From contig JASXTE010000013.1 of assembly GCA_030280995.1 (NCBI GenBank), positions 12,858,501 through 12,922,500 on the forward strand: 64,000 nucleotides of DNA, in the 5' to 3' direction. Position numbers and translations under genes: made by a program. Under the pieces are notes generated by a model. The model was not told the origin of the DNA, ran no database searches, and saw nothing but the letters and a program-made list of their open reading frames with translations. This DNA comes from Hemileia vastatrix (lineage: Eukaryota > Basidiomycota > Pucciniomycetes > Pucciniales > Zaghouaniaceae). Shown here piece by piece: positions 32,631 to 45,006 of this stretch (the stretch's first letter is position 1; every line of letters begins with the position of its first letter).

Positions 32631-35600
32631 AATGAACTAGGATTGGTCAAATACCATGAGATGAAAATCTCTCTAAGCTGTGATTTGAATAATATTCCTG
32701 GCAGCCTAAAAAAGAAACCTTACCCAGCATCTCCTGCAAAAAGGAAAGATATTGAAGAAAATATAAAAATGTTGTTAGAAATGGGTATTGTTGAAAAATT
32801 AGACACAGCACCTAAGTATTGTGTCATTTCACCAGTATTGATCTCTTATGAAAAAGATAAGGCAAGATTATGCGGTGATTATAGAGCTCTGAATACATAC
32901 ACAGTAGATGATATTTACCCTCTACCAAGGATAGCTTCTATCCATGCTACTTTACAAGGAGCAAAATATATTTCCTCTCTGGATGGAAACAAAGGTTACC
33001 ACTAGATTCCTGTGGAAAGAAATTCTCAAAACTATTTATTAATAACCACACATATGGGTATATATAAGTATGTAAGAATGCCATTTGGCCCAAAGAATGC
33101 GCCTTCAGTCTTCCAAAAATTGATGGATAGTATTTTTCATCAGGAAATGGTTGAAGGATGGCTATTGGTCTATATTGATGACATCATAGTGTTTTCAAAA
33201 ACATATGATGAACATTTAAATCACCCGAAAAGAGTCTTTCAAAGAATGGATGAAATTAATATGACAATTGCATTAAAGAAATTTAAATTTGGATTCCAAT
33301 CTTTGAAAGTACTTGGACATGTTGTATCTGGATTACAAATTTGTGTTGACCAGAATAAGGTGGCAGCAATAAAAAACATTGGTATACCTAAGAATGTAAA
33401 AGAAATTCAAATTTTTTTGGGTATGTGTGGATATTATAGACAATATATTAAAAATTACCAATCTATTGCAGCTCCTTTGACAAAATTAATCAGGAAAAAT
33501 GAGGCTTTCATTTGGAATAATGAAAGACAGCACACCTTTAATAAATTAAAGGAATGTTTAATGACAGCTCCAATTTTGGGACTGCCAGATTTCACCTTAC
33601 CTTTTATCTTGTACACTGATGCAAGCTTCATAGGTTTAGGTGCTGCTTTACAGCAAAAACAGATAATAAATGGAAAATTATATGAAGTAGTTATCTGTTA
33701 TATATCCAGAACCTTAAGGAAAAATGAATTAAGGTATGGTGCCACACAGTTAGAATGTTTAGCCGTGGTGTGGGCTTTGGAGAAGCTTCATTACTATCTG
33801 GAAGACCAGAAGTTTGAACTTATAACAGATTGCAGTGCAGTAAAATCATTGCTAAACATGAAAAAACCTAATAGGCACATGTTTAGATGGCAACTAGCTG
33901 TACAAGAGTACAGAGGAAGAATGACAATCACTCACAGAGCAGGAACATTTCATTCTAATGTGGATTTATTATCTAGAAGTCCTTTACCGAATGATGCTGA
34001 CAACCCAGCTTATGTACCTGAAAATGAGGTTATACATATATTTTGGATTTATATAGTGGATTTAGAAGAAGAATTTATGCAAACTATATTAGAAAATTAT
34101 TCATCTGATAAAGATTTGTCTAAACTATCTACCATTCTTAATGATCCAACAAATGCCTCCATGAGTGCATTAATTAAAACCTTGCCTCCAAAGTATAAAA
34201 ATTCATTGAAAAAAGGTAAATTATCAATTGAAGATAGATATATATATTACAGAAAAAAGTTAAGTAATGTTATAGTAATACCACCTTCTATGAAAGAGTT
34301 AATGTTGAGTACTTGTCATGATGACATCTTAGCTGGTCATTTTGACTTTAACAAAACATTAACCAGAGTTAAAAATACAGCCTGGTGGATAAACATGAAA
34401 GAAGATGTACAAAAATACATTGAAACATGTGACTCTTGTCAGAAATCTAAAAGATTAACTTGTAAGAGAGCTGGGTTGTTACAACAAATAGAGCAGCCAA
34501 AAGCTCCATGGGAAATTATAAACATGTATTTTGTAACTGGCTTGCCATTAGCAGGAAAAGAAAGTTTCAATTCTTGCTGGGTAATTGTGGATAGATTAAC
34601 AAAAATGTGTAAGTTTATCCCTACCCATAAAGAGGTATCTGCAAAAGACTTGGCATTACTATGGTGGACTCAGATGATGAATACTGCTGGGTTCCCCAAA
34701 GCCATAATCTCTGACAGAGATCCTAAATTTACTTCAGAGTTCTGGACATCTTTGATGGAAGTATCAGGTTGTCAATTGAAATTGTCTACAGCACACCATC
34801 CACAAACTGATGGGCTGGCTGAGAGAATGATACAAACTATAGAATACATGATCAGAAGATATTGTGCCTTTGGATTAGAATACAAAGACAATGAGAAATT
34901 CACACATGACTGGGTAACATTAATTCCTGGCCTTGAATTTGCTTATAACAGCAAAACTCATTCTGTAACAGAGAAGAAACCATTTGAACTCTGGCTGGGA
35001 TACATACCAAATACCCCAGTAAATCATTTAAATAAATTACCAAGGTTGGATATACACCCTGGTACTGAATCCTTTATTCATATGCAACAAATGGGTAGAA
35101 AGCATGCAGAAGAATGCATCCAAAAAGCATTTGAATATGAAAAGAAAAGGTGGGACAAATCTCATAAAGAATTTGAACTTAAAAAGGGAGATGAAGTCCT
35201 CATATCAACACTACATTTTAACTTACAAGGTAATGTTAAATTAAAGGATCCCTTTGTAGGACCTTTTGTAGTAAGTAAAATGGTTGGTAATAATGCAGTG
35301 GATGTCATATTATATGCTCCATATGATAGGAAACATCCAGTTTTTGCTATCTCATTATTGAAACCTTACCATGCAAATGATCCTGACTTATTTCCAAAAA
35401 GAAGGGGAAGGCCTAAAAAGCAACCTGAAGAAATTGTGGAAAAAGCAGAGATTGAAAAAATACTCAAGAAAAGAATCGTTACTAAAGAAAAAGGAACTGA
35501 GTATTTACTAAGATTTAAAGGGAAATCAAATGAATTTGATAAATGGATACCTGAAAAAGAAATTTCTAATTTATCCACCCTTCTTAAAAAATTTAAACAG

Positions 35601-35690
35601 AAATTAATTTCTTTTCAACCAGCTGAGGGGTTAAAGACCAGTACTCAAAATAATTTATTATGTTTTATTTCTTTAAAGTATAATCTTTAA
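32631..35690 (+). pseudogene. Element P pol: RT, RNase H, integrase, chromodomain
   Basis: Continues the gag frame after the TAA. RT: CVISPVLISYEKDKARLCGDYRALN, LDGNKGYH-stop (TAG 33003-33005, Gln in M), MPFGPKNAPSVFQ, catalytic YIDDI near 33173. RNase H: LYTDASFIGLGAAL, YGATQLECLAVVWALEKLHYYL, ITDCSAVKSLL. Integrase: zinc part CHDDILAGH ... CDSCQKS, then INMYFVTGLP (first Asp expected where Y stands), ISDRDPKFTSEFW, HHPQTDGLAERMIQTIE. C-terminus: KGDEVLISTLHFNLQG barrel and chromodomain EIEKILKKRIVTKEKGTEY ... FDKWIPEKEIS. With two stops and an altered catalytic position it is not autonomous. Confidence 0.92.
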
Positions 35691-35766
35691 TGCTACAGAG
35701 TTAATCTGAATACCTAAAAATTACAAATAAATAAATAAAATGTATAACTTATCCTTTTTTTTACTG

Positions 35767-35785
35767 CTTTTTTTGAGTGGGCAAG
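35767..35785 (+). other. P polypurine tract
   Basis: CTTTTTTTGAGTGGGCAAG directly precedes the 3' LTR. It resembles the M tract (T-run then GAGTGAGGGAG). Confidence 0.6.
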
Positions 35786-37286
35786 TGTCAGCCTGTATGT
35801 ATCCAGGACTGTGTAAAAAGTGCTTATAAGTTATGTTAAACACATGAACTATACATGGGAACAATAAAAAAGAGTACACAAATAGTATACATAAGTAAAA
35901 TTATGATAAATACACAAAAATGCCATTATAACACCTTATATACACACATATATCCACCTTTTATAGGTCTTATGTACTTAATATTAAGTTGAAATATGTG
36001 AGGGTAATCTTAAGAACCTTAAGTATAAGGCTACATAGTTTTTAAGTACACTTAAAGCTGTTATATTCATTGTTTTACGCAAAAAACAAGAAATGCGCTT
36101 TATTTCACTTAAAAGTTGACTATATGCGCTATAAAATTGAGAATATCAAAAATGTGCTTTGACAGATCAATTAGTCTCATTTAGGACTATTGATTTGGCT
36201 ATTTAAATGCATAAAAATAACACTTTTCAAATTTGGTGTTTTTTATGCCAGAAATGGCTTCTGTGTACTGGCCACATACTGCCTGCTTTTTTACCGTGTG
36301 AATAGCTTCATTTTTAGCAAAGTTAGCTTTCTCACACTATAATTACCCCACATTCTACGCCCACTGTGGGGAAACACACTAAAATAGGCAACAGGCGCTT
36401 ATTTAGTGTCCTAGCTTAATTGATAGTGCATTGACCTTGTTTATATGCACAAATTTCATTAATAACCTCATTCTTGGAATCTTATTTCATCACCACACTT
36501 AAATTCGCCTAGTTTTAGTCAAAGATTTACCTGTGCAAGCGCCTGCCAAGGACTGCATGTAGTTACCCCACATCTCACGCTCTGTTTTAAGTTTTTTGGT
36601 GGTTTCTCAGTCAATTTTGGTTATTTTTTGATGGGAATTTCACGTAGTATAATGTCAGGATTAGCCCCTCCATTTCTACAGTAAATCCCCCTTATTTGTA
36701 AGCTGTTATTAACCTTAAAAAGTCTCCTTTAGTCTTTTATATTATTGTTTTATACACATATACTCTCTTTTTGTCTTTTTCTTTAATTTTGATGGATTCC
36801 CCTTATTATTACATGATTTTTTCGGTTGTTACTTGTCTAATTATATCATGGATCACTAGGGATGTTAATGGGCAGGTCTATTAGTGGATTTGAGGCATCA
36901 TTAACTGTGTATTGGATGGTATATCAAGGGATTTATTGGGGAACTGAGTGTGTATAAAAGGAGGAGGTTTTTGGGTCTTGTTTTATTCATTCTTTATCAC
37001 TTCAATTTATCCAATATAACAAAACAAATTACAATAAAAATCAATTAGTACTTTTATAAGACTTTTGAATAGAATCTGAAATTATTGAATCTATTTTTCT
37101 ACCAACTAAAAAGATTGTAAGCCATATATAAGAATAGTGAGAATAATATTACTGAAACCTTTATTCTGAATTATATTTTACTATTTGTTGGATTTATACT
37201 ACAGTATTCATATAGGACTATTTAAATCTTTTAGAAAAAGACTTTTCAAGCTAGTTCACATCCATTTAGTTGATCTTAGCCTGAAA
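35786..37286 (+). repeat. Element P 3' LTR
   Basis: 1501 bp, same length as the 5' LTR with only scattered substitutions. TATA box at 36953-36960. Followed by the AAATT duplication and then the last 41 bases of H1. Confidence 0.92.
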
Positions 37287-37335
37287 AAATTCCTGATCCC
37301 TAATTGCCAATCCCTGAACATTGATACCCCCTATT

Positions 37336-38250
37336 ATATGTATCATTATCTAAAACTTCATAGATATCTTGTTTTAGAACTTTGTGATTATATGAAAAGA
37401 AATTTTTTTAATTTATTTTCAAGAAAATACAGAAAATGATCACGAAGATATTATGAATAGAAGGTTTTTAATGCAAAGTTATGATTCTTATCTAGAAAGA
37501 TTTTAAAGAGATAAATTGTTTTGACTGTTCTTCTCTTCTTTATAAAATTTTATTCTTTAGTTCTTTTTAAAACACGTTTTCTGGCTGGTCCTGTTTTCTG
37601 TCTGAATTTTCTTGATTTAAACTCAAATAAACAATATTTTCCATGTGATTATTTCACTACTGAGAGCTAGTTTTGAATCCCTTCATACTCCCCTCTACAA
37701 ATCTCTTTCTTGAATAGCATGTGATAGTAGGCTCCACACCTAATGGGCTGAATAACTTGATTGAATTCCCCCATAAGGTCCTTCAAACTTCCTCCAATAT
37801 AGCCTAAAATGAGGCATACTACAATTCCAACTGCCTAATTTCCCTTCAAAAAATTCAGCATCACAGCATTCAAATAAAGTTCTAACCCTATAAACTGCTT
37901 TGAGACTGTCAAAATTTTTCATTTTTATTCAGACATTCTTTAGCAACTTTATTTCCAGCATATGAGTGCATCAAATATCTGAACCATATCATTCAACACC
38001 TCTAAACTCTTCATTAGTTCAGGGAAAACCATATCCATATTAACAATTTTTTCAATAACACTCTGAATCTCCTACTTTCCTTTATTCAATAAAAAATTTT
38101 TTTCATCCTTTTTAAGACATCATCATTTTCTAAAGTTTAACATGCACCTTTTTTATCAAAGATTTAACTTTACTAATAAGTGCTTTTTCAGTTTGAATAC
38201 TGATGAATCAGTGATAAATAAAAAATATTGAATTGAAAAACAAACAGATT
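37336..38250. other. Non-coding stretch right of H1
   Basis: AT-rich. Small open frames (for example 37740-37922 minus) have no recognisable motif. It may be the decayed upstream part of relic D, but I see no LTR. Confidence 0.4.
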
Positions 38251-38257
38251 AAAATTT

Positions 38258-38430
38258 CTAGTTTATATTCATAGAGGACCAAATATTCAATCAATTGTTA
38301 GTTTATGGTCTTGGTGGACCAGTCTTCTTTAAAACGTTTATTAAAGTGTCCAAATAATTATTGAATAGCCAGTTTATTGTTATTTTGGACCAAGATTGAT
38401 TATTTTCAAGTTTAAGGTCTTAATAGACCA
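38258..38430. repeat. Degenerate short-motif array of relic D
   Basis: Four decayed copies of the B/C/N1 array motif, spaced 35-60 bases apart: AGTTTATATTCATAGAGGAC, AGTTTATGGTCTTGGTGGAC, AGTTTATTGTTATTTTGGAC and AGTTTAAGGTCTTAATAGAC. They lie upstream of the relic D gene, the same position as block 2 upstream of ORF2 in B and C. Confidence 0.6.
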
Positions 38431-38550
38431 AACATTTAATTGGTTCAAAACTCCTACAATCTTGAGACCAAATTTTGCCACCAGTCCTTTTATCCAGGTT
38501 CCAACTTTTCAATCAGTGTTTATTCTAATACTAATTAAAAATTTATCAAC

Positions 38551-39663
38551 ATGTCTCCAGCAATTTTTGTTTCTTCCCCTGATCAAGCTTGCAACTACTG
38601 TGCATTCACCCATAGAGACTGTGTTTTCATATTTAACTTGAAGAAAAACATCTATAATAGAACCTGCTTTATCTGCTTTGAAATGAAGATAAAATTTTCT
38701 GGCTTCAAATATGTCTCTTTCCCTATACATGCCACCAGGTTTTCCTCTTTCTTAAAGCCTTCTCCAAAACCTCCTTCTCCTCCTTCTATTCCTACCAACA
38801 ATTCTCCACCATTTAACCCTTCAGAATACCTCAATATTCTCTCTGATTCCAACTCCATAGAATCCTTCCAGCAATCTTCAGATACAGCTGTTACATCTCT
38901 TCAATCTAGGATTTCTTCTGCCCCTCCCAGGACTCCAAATACTCCTAGAGCTATGATAAATCCTCCTTCAACTAAACCAGTCCTAAAAATTTCTCCATCC
39001 ACTTCAATTCCTTCTCCTAGTCCTGTCAGAAGCCCAATTGATAAAATACCTATATCCAACAGCCTTATATTTTCTCCCCTTTCTTTTAATCCATCCAAAA
39101 GACCAAAAGCTCCCAGTTCCTGCTCTCCATCCTCCAAGAAAATGTCCACTCCATCTATTAAAAGTTCCAACACCAATGAATACCATATGCCAAAAATTAT
39201 CAACTCCTTATCCTTCCTTCTCAAGGCAAAAAAGTTACCCAGTAAGCCTTTCAATTTTTGTCTTTAAAGTGTGTATTCAGGTATGTTTTATATGACAGTT
39301 ATTTATTTATGCTTCATTCATGAAAATTTACTAATGCTGTTTTTTGGACTCTTCTGGATCTTCCTTTCCATATTCAGATTATCATCTACCTGATCCAGCT
39401 CCTAAATTTACACAATCTCATCATCATGAGATTGGAAGCAAAATATTTCCATCCTTTAACAAATTTGTAACATATATAGAATTTACACTGCTAATGACAG
39501 AGAAGAGGTCTATATGAGAGAGAAAGTTTTAAAGAAAAATTTTAAGATAGCTAAATGGTTACAGCACCATCAGGATCTACAAATCAAATCAGCAAAAAAG
39601 TCTCCAAGGCTTGATTCCTCAAAATCTTCAAATAGAGCTTATTCTTCAAAAGATTAGCTTCCT
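38551..39663 (+). pseudogene. Relic D: ORF2-type Zn2Cys6-like protein
   Basis: First exon is open from ATG 38551 to TAA 39267 (238 residues). N-terminal cluster CNYCAFTHRDC, 14 residues, CFICFEMKIKF: the CX2CX6C-X14-CX2CX6C spacing of ORF2 with the last Cys changed to Phe. A long Ser/Pro-rich linker follows (PPRTPNTPRAM matches PPTAPRAM in B and PPNTPREM in C), all in one frame here. A possible donor GTAAGC at about 39242 and acceptor ATTCAG near 39378 would join it to a tail ending REKVLKKNFKIAKWLQHHQD ... SSKD near 39655, comparable to the last ORF2 segment of B. Part of an older B-type element with no pol visible. Confidence 0.5.
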
Positions 39664-39762
39664 CAACTTCTTCTTCTTCTTCTTCCTTGCTACTTTTAGA
39701 AATTAAATTAAAAAAATTTAAACAGAATAAAAATATCTAAACATATTATTATAAATATTATA

Positions 39763-39792
39763 ACTATTACTATTATTATTATTATTATTATT
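39763..39792. repeat. (ATT)n microsatellite at H2 insertion site
   Basis: ATT triplets run directly into the left end of H2, so H2 inserted in, or expanded, an ATT tract. This makes the 3-bp target duplication impossible to verify on this side alone. Confidence 0.8.
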
Positions 39793-40157
39793 AGGGGGTA
39801 TCAAAGTTAAATGATCTGCAATTAAATTAATTCTGGATAAAAATCCTTATACCCCAATTATCTTCTGCAATTATTTTTGCTAATAGTTGGGTTATTAGAC
39901 ATTTTACATGTCAAATTTGACCTCTTGTCTAACATTTTTCTACTCAATTTTTCATAACCACATATCAGACAACTTTCTTTCATAACCACATCTTGGCCTA
40001 CATTCATTCATAACCACATCTTTAACCACTCTCTGGATATGCCTTCTACCTTTCTGCACACTCCCATTCTCATCTTATCCTGTCTGTTCTCTCCATTCAG
40101 AACACCTCTCTATCTCTTCTGCTGATTTTTTCTTCCTTTCATCTTCAATTATCTTAA

Positions 40158-41491
40158 CATTTCCCATAATCATAGATCTTCTCAAAGGCAGACTTCCCCC
40201 AGTTGTTCTTCAAATTTCACTACCCCCTCTTTCCCCCAATCAGCTGAGAAATCAAGGACTTTTTAATTAGAAAAATATGATCATCTCATTCTTATCAACT
40301 GGCTGAAAACTAAATCTAACTATGATTCTTGCTTTGGTACTGAAAATGCAACTAAATTAGGATGGCCCCCTGCATCAAAAGTTAATGGTTATCTACATAT
40401 GGCCAATGAGTTATGGAATAAGTCCATGGGAAGGATAGACCTTTTAAATAAAAAGATGTTTGAAGGTTTCAAGAGTTACTGAGACAAAGACAAGAAGTCA
40501 AAGACTCTTTCATCTTCCACTGTTTTTGGTATTACCGACCTCGATATCAGTAAGGCTATAAAATACATAGATGATAAAATTGAATCTTTATGTCCTTACT
40601 TTAAAGATATTGATGCTATTTTCAAAGATCAAGCTGATGTTAATCTTGCAAACATTTTAGATGGTAAAATTTCTATCTCCAAATATGATTTCAAAAGAAA
40701 TCCTTTTCCTTCTTCTCCTAATCAAGCCTCCCCTCATTTAACTTCCACAAATCAAGATATCTTTTCAATAGATCCTTATGGAAATATGAACCAACCTGAT
40801 ATAACTCAAGTATATTTTTTTCTTTTATCTTACCAATTCTTTTTTATATTTATATTTTATTTTTTCTAAAAACTCTGAAGAACAAATGCTGGAGCCACAA
40901 TCATCTGAGTCAGAAGCCAGCAACAATGATGAGGAATAAAATGTGACCTTGAACAAAAATCAAAAGGCTTCAAGTAGTCTAAATCTCCACTCTCAAAGAA
41001 AAAGAAAAAGTGATACTTCATCTCAAGCCCCTGTTTCTTCTATTTAAGAATTTTAGGAAAAACGTGATTCTGGTAAGTAATACCATACCTCTTAATAATT
41101 TACTCTGCTTTTCTTTTTTTTAATATTTCTTATCACTCTAGAATAAGTGGAAGTTTCTAAAGAGATTCTAAAGTTTGAAAAGCAAAAATATGGGCTCTCT
41201 TTAAGGAGGGATGATAGGGCACAAGGCTTGGAGGAGAGGAAGTACAAGCTCTTGTTAAGGAAGGATGATAGGGCACAAAACTTGGAGGAGAAGAAATTTG
41301 AGCTAACTCTTAGTATTTAAAAATCAAAGTAAGAGGAGAAAAAAATTGAGCATCAAAACTTAATGGAACAGATGAAATTTAAGCATGATCTCAAAGAAAA
41401 TTCAAAGAAGAAAAAGTTTTTAATGGAATGTGTTAAAGCCAATAAATCTTATGAGGAAATTGAATGTCTAATGAAATTTTTTAATGACTAG
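40158..41491 (+). pseudogene. H2 Myb/trihelix-like protein relic
   Basis: Homologue of the H1 gene. Readable blocks: LINWLKTKSNYDSCFGT, KVNGYLHMANELWNKSMGRIDLL, SSSTVFGITDLDISKAI, CPYFKDIDAIFKDQADVN. The start codon is lost (ATT where H1 has ATG) and there are several stops. Intron 41073-41141 has GTAAGT and CTCTAG at the same place as in H1, which supports real splicing in the ancestor. It ends at TAG 41489-41491. Confidence 0.7.
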
Positions 41492-41659
41492 TGTGTTTTA
41501 TTTCTTTCATACTTCAACTATTCATAATAATTTGTGCATAAAGTTTTACAATAATTTTCTGTAATTCATTACTCTATCCATCATTAGTTGAATTTTCATA
41601 TTTTAATTTTAAAAATTCTTTTTTCTATAAAATTTTCAATTCTCATATTAAAATTTTCC

Positions 41660-42170
41660 AATCCCCCCCCTGAATTTTTTTGAAGTAAGGGGTGGGTATC
41701 ACCAAAATTATTTCAAGTCAAGAATCTTTAAAGTCTTATGAAAATTTGGCATTACTAACCCCTGCATTTTATGGTTATCAACAAAATTCTTTCAAGTCAA
41801 GAATTTTGCAAGTCTTATAAGAAATTTTGGCAATACTCCCCCCTGCATTTTATTTAATTAAGGGACAGGTATAACCAATATTTCAAGTCAAAATTTTTTC
41901 AAGTCAGATTTGAAAATTTGGCAATACCCCCTCCCCCCCCCCTGCATTTTATTGAAGTAAGGGGAGGGTATCAACAAAATTTTTACAAGTCAAATATTTA
42001 ACGTTTCATATTTGAGAATTTGGCAATAACCCCCCCTGAATTTTATTGAAGTAAGGGGTGTGAGTCACCAAAATTTTTACAAGTCAATAATTTTACATGT
42101 CAGATTTGAAAATTTTGCAATACCCCCCCCCCTGCATTTTAGTGAAGTAAGGGGTGGGAACCACCAAAAT
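41660..42170. repeat. H2 tandem repeats echoing the TIR
   Basis: About six units of 80-105 bp built as in H1: C-run, TGCATTTTATTGAAGTAAG, GGGGTGGGTATCACCAAAA, AAGTC-rich tail. C-runs reach 9-11 bases (41931-41943 and 42123-42132). Confidence 0.75.
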
Positions 42171-42474
42171 TTAATACAATTACATGAATTAATATATAAA
42201 TAACTAATATATATCAATATCCCTAATTTTAAAGTAATGAAAATTCCTCTAGCCACAATGTGAATAGAATACAGAAACAAATGTTTAGGAATTTCCACAA
42301 GTGTAGTGCAAAGAACCTCATAAAAACAAATAAATACTGTCATAATTCCCATTTATAAAACACAGGGGTGTTGGACCATTACTTTATTTTAGGAATTTGA
42401 AATATAAGAGTTATTCATAAAAAAGTTATGAAAAAATAAAAAATATTTGATGAATCCACTCATCCCCATACTTT

Positions 42475-45006
42475 TTTGATATACATAAAGTTTTTTTATA
42501 TCTGTTAAAATTACCTTCTTTTTTTACCTTGTTTGTTCATTGGATTAATTTTTGACTGATTTGAAATGAACATCCAAAATATGTGAACTCTTGATAAGAT
42601 TCCAAGCCAGGTGGACCTTTGGTTGTTTGGTGATGATCCTGAGAAGAGTTCCAAGTTGTTTTGATCACACCATTTCCCAAATCAAAATCAATAATGCACT
42701 GATGGTCTAGAAAATATAAGCCATTTCCTTTGATTTTAGCTGGAGATGGTATTTTTGATCAGTTATCGGATGGATATATGAGAAAATTCCAAAATTAAGA
42801 TAATTGGCATCATTCCTATTGATATGAATCTTATGGTGGATTCCTGAATGAGTAAAAATAAAATTTGAAAATAAAAGATATTGGTTGCTAATTTCTTCCC
42901 ATTCTGTGTCACACCAATTCAGTATTCCAACTTTGGTAGAAAATTGATGATTCTTTTTGAAAGCTTTATTGCAGAGTTTTTTGAAGAAAAGAGCAAGAAA
43001 AGTATTAAAAGAAGTTAAGGTTTCCCATAAGCAAAAATAATCATCTTTTTCAGTTTTAGATAATTTTTTAAGTAAAGAATAGATGCCTATGGAAATTAAA
43101 TGAGTGACATGATTTTAAGAATGAAACATATATTATCAGACATATTGTCAGCCTGTATATCCCCAGGACTGAGTAAAAAGTGCTTATAAGTTATGTTAAA
43201 CACATGAACTATACAGGGGAACAATAAATAAGAGTACACAAACAGTATACATAGGTAAAATTATGATAATATACAAAATATGCCATTATAACACCTTATA
43301 TACATGCATATATCCACCTTTTATAGGTCTTATGTACTTAATATTAAGTTGGAATATGTTAGGGTAATTTTAAGAACCTTAAGTATAAGGCTACATAATT
43401 TTTAAGTACACTTAAAGATGTTATATTCATTGTTTTACGCAAAAAACAAGAAATGCGCTTTATTTCACTTAAAAGTTGACTATATGCGCTATAGAATTGA
43501 GAATATCAAAATTGCGCTTTGACAGATCAATTAGTCTCATTTAGGACTATTGATTTGGCTATTTAAATGCATAAAAATAACACTTTTCAAATTTGGTGTT
43601 TTTTATGCCAGTAATGGCTTCTGTGTACTGGCCACATACTGCCTGCTTTTTTCCCATGTGAATAGCTTCATTTTTAGCAAAGTTAGCTTTTTCACACTAT
43701 AGTTACCCCACACTCTATGCCCACTGTGAGGAAACACACTAAAATAGGCGAGAGGCGCTTATTTAGTGTCCTAGCTTAATTAATAATGCATTGACCTTGT
43801 TTATATGCACTAATTTCATTAATAACCTCACTCTTGGCATCTTATTTCATCACCACGCTTAAATTCACCTAATTTTAGTCAAGGATTTACCCATGCAAGC
43901 GCCTGCCAAGGACTGCATGTAGCTACCCCACATCTCACACTCTTTTTGAGTTTTTTGGTGGTTTCTCAGTCAATATTGGCTATTTTTGGATGGGAATTTC
44001 ACGTAGTATAATGTCAGGATTAGCCCTTCCATTTCTACTGTAAATCGTCTTATTATTAAGCTATTAATAAACTTAAAGAGTCTCCTTTAGTCTTTTATAT
44101 TATTGTTTTATATGCATATACTCTCTTTTTGTCTTTTTCTTTAATTTTGATGGATTTCTCTTATTATTACAGGATTTTGATGGTTTTTACTCTTCTAATT
44201 ATGTCATGGGTTACTGGGGATGTTTATGGGCATTTCTATTAGTTGTTTTGAGGCCTCATTAACTGTGTATTGGATGGTACATCAAGGGAATCATTGGGGA
44301 ACTCAGTGTGTATAAAAGGAGGAGGTTTTTGGGTCTTGATTCTACATTTTTTATCATTACAATTTACACCATATAACCAAATCAATTACAATACAAATCA
44401 ATTAGTACTTTTATAAGACTTTTGAGTAGTATCTGAATTATTAAACTTTATTTTTCTACCAACTAAAAAGATTGTAAGCCACATATAAAGATAGTGAGAA
44501 TTATATTACTGAGACCTTTATTCTGAATTATATTTTACTATTTGTTGGATTAATACTACATTATTCATATAGGACCATTTAAATCTTCTAGAAAAAGACT
44601 TTTCAAGCTAATTCACGTCCTTTTAGTTGATCTTAGCCTGACACATACCAAGAGAATAGCCTAAAACAAATCCTAGTCTCCAACCAAATCCAATCACAAT
44701 ACCACCCAACAAACTTGTATTCCTTATTGGTAAATGAACCAAAGCCATTTGATATAGTTTTATTATGAGATCAGATACTTCTTTAAAGGTTTCATCTTTT
44801 GAATCATTAAAAGAATTATTTTGATAAATTAATTGAGGTTTAAAAGAATTACTGATAACTGTTTTAATTGCATCATCTCTTGACTCGGTTGAATATTTTA
44901 AATCTTCTGGTAACTCATTTTGATAAGAAATTTTTTGATCCACTTTAGTTTTATAGTACTCAATATTTGATATATGGCCAAATAAACAATCCAAATGAAT
45001 TTTCAT
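42475..45006 (-). pseudogene. H2 TET/JBP-like 2OG oxygenase gene, split by solo LTR
   Basis: The N-terminal half is open from ATG 45006 to 44644 (MKIHLDCLFGHISN ... GFGWRLGFVLGYSLGMC). The P-family solo LTR then interrupts, and the C-terminal half resumes below 43145: SIGIYSLLKKLSKTEK, FCLWETLTSF, VGILNWCDTEWEEIS, YLLFSNFIFTHSGIHHKIHINRND, YLNFGIFSYIHPI. One frameshift near 42750 precedes a tail matching H1 (FGCSFQISQKLI). The GWR block and overall order agree with rust Tet-like 2OG proteins as I remember them. At the metal site HIN replaces the usual HxD. Role in a live copy unknown; known relatives oxidise methylated bases. Confidence 0.58.
43146..44643 (+). mobile_element. Solo LTR of the P family
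   Basis: 1498 bp, begins TGTCAG and ends CTGACA, flanked by CATAT (43141-43145) and CATAC (44644-44648), a 5-bp duplication with one mismatch. Homologous along its whole length to the P LTRs; TATA box at 44311-44318. It arose by LTR-LTR recombination or deletion of a full element inside the H2 oxygenase gene. Confidence 0.88.

Larger units (their letters stand above)
27665..37286 (+). mobile_element. Gypsy element P, chromovirus type, nearly intact
   Basis: 9.6-kb LTR retrotransposon inserted in the right end of H1. LTRs 27665-29165 and 35786-37286 are both 1501 bp, begin TGTCAG and end CTGAAA, and are flanked by AAATT (27660-27664 and 37287-37291). Primer site at 29168; polypurine tract before 35786. 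Gene order gag-protease-RT-RNase H-integrase-chromodomain. Pol has only two stops. It is related to M by protein, but its LTR is twice as long. A solo LTR of this family is at 43146. Confidence 0.93.
21549..37332. mobile_element. PIF/Harbinger-like element H1 (split by P)
   Basis: Perfect 16-bp terminal inverted repeats AGGGGGTATCAATGTT at 21549-21564 and 37317-37332, flanked by ATT at 21546-21548 and 37333-37335. Without element P the unit is about 6.2 kb. From left: Myb/trihelix-like gene (plus), tandem repeats, TET/JBP-like oxygenase relic (minus), spacer, DDE transposase (minus). Harbinger target sites are normally TWA; the ends can also be read so that TTA is partly included. All genes carry stops, so the copy is dead. 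H2 (39793) has the same layout. Confidence 0.85.

Noticed and set aside
38551..39267. Independent host transcription factor gene
   Set aside because: Cluster spacing, linker and upstream degenerate motif array match the B/C cassette, so it is better read as an element relic.
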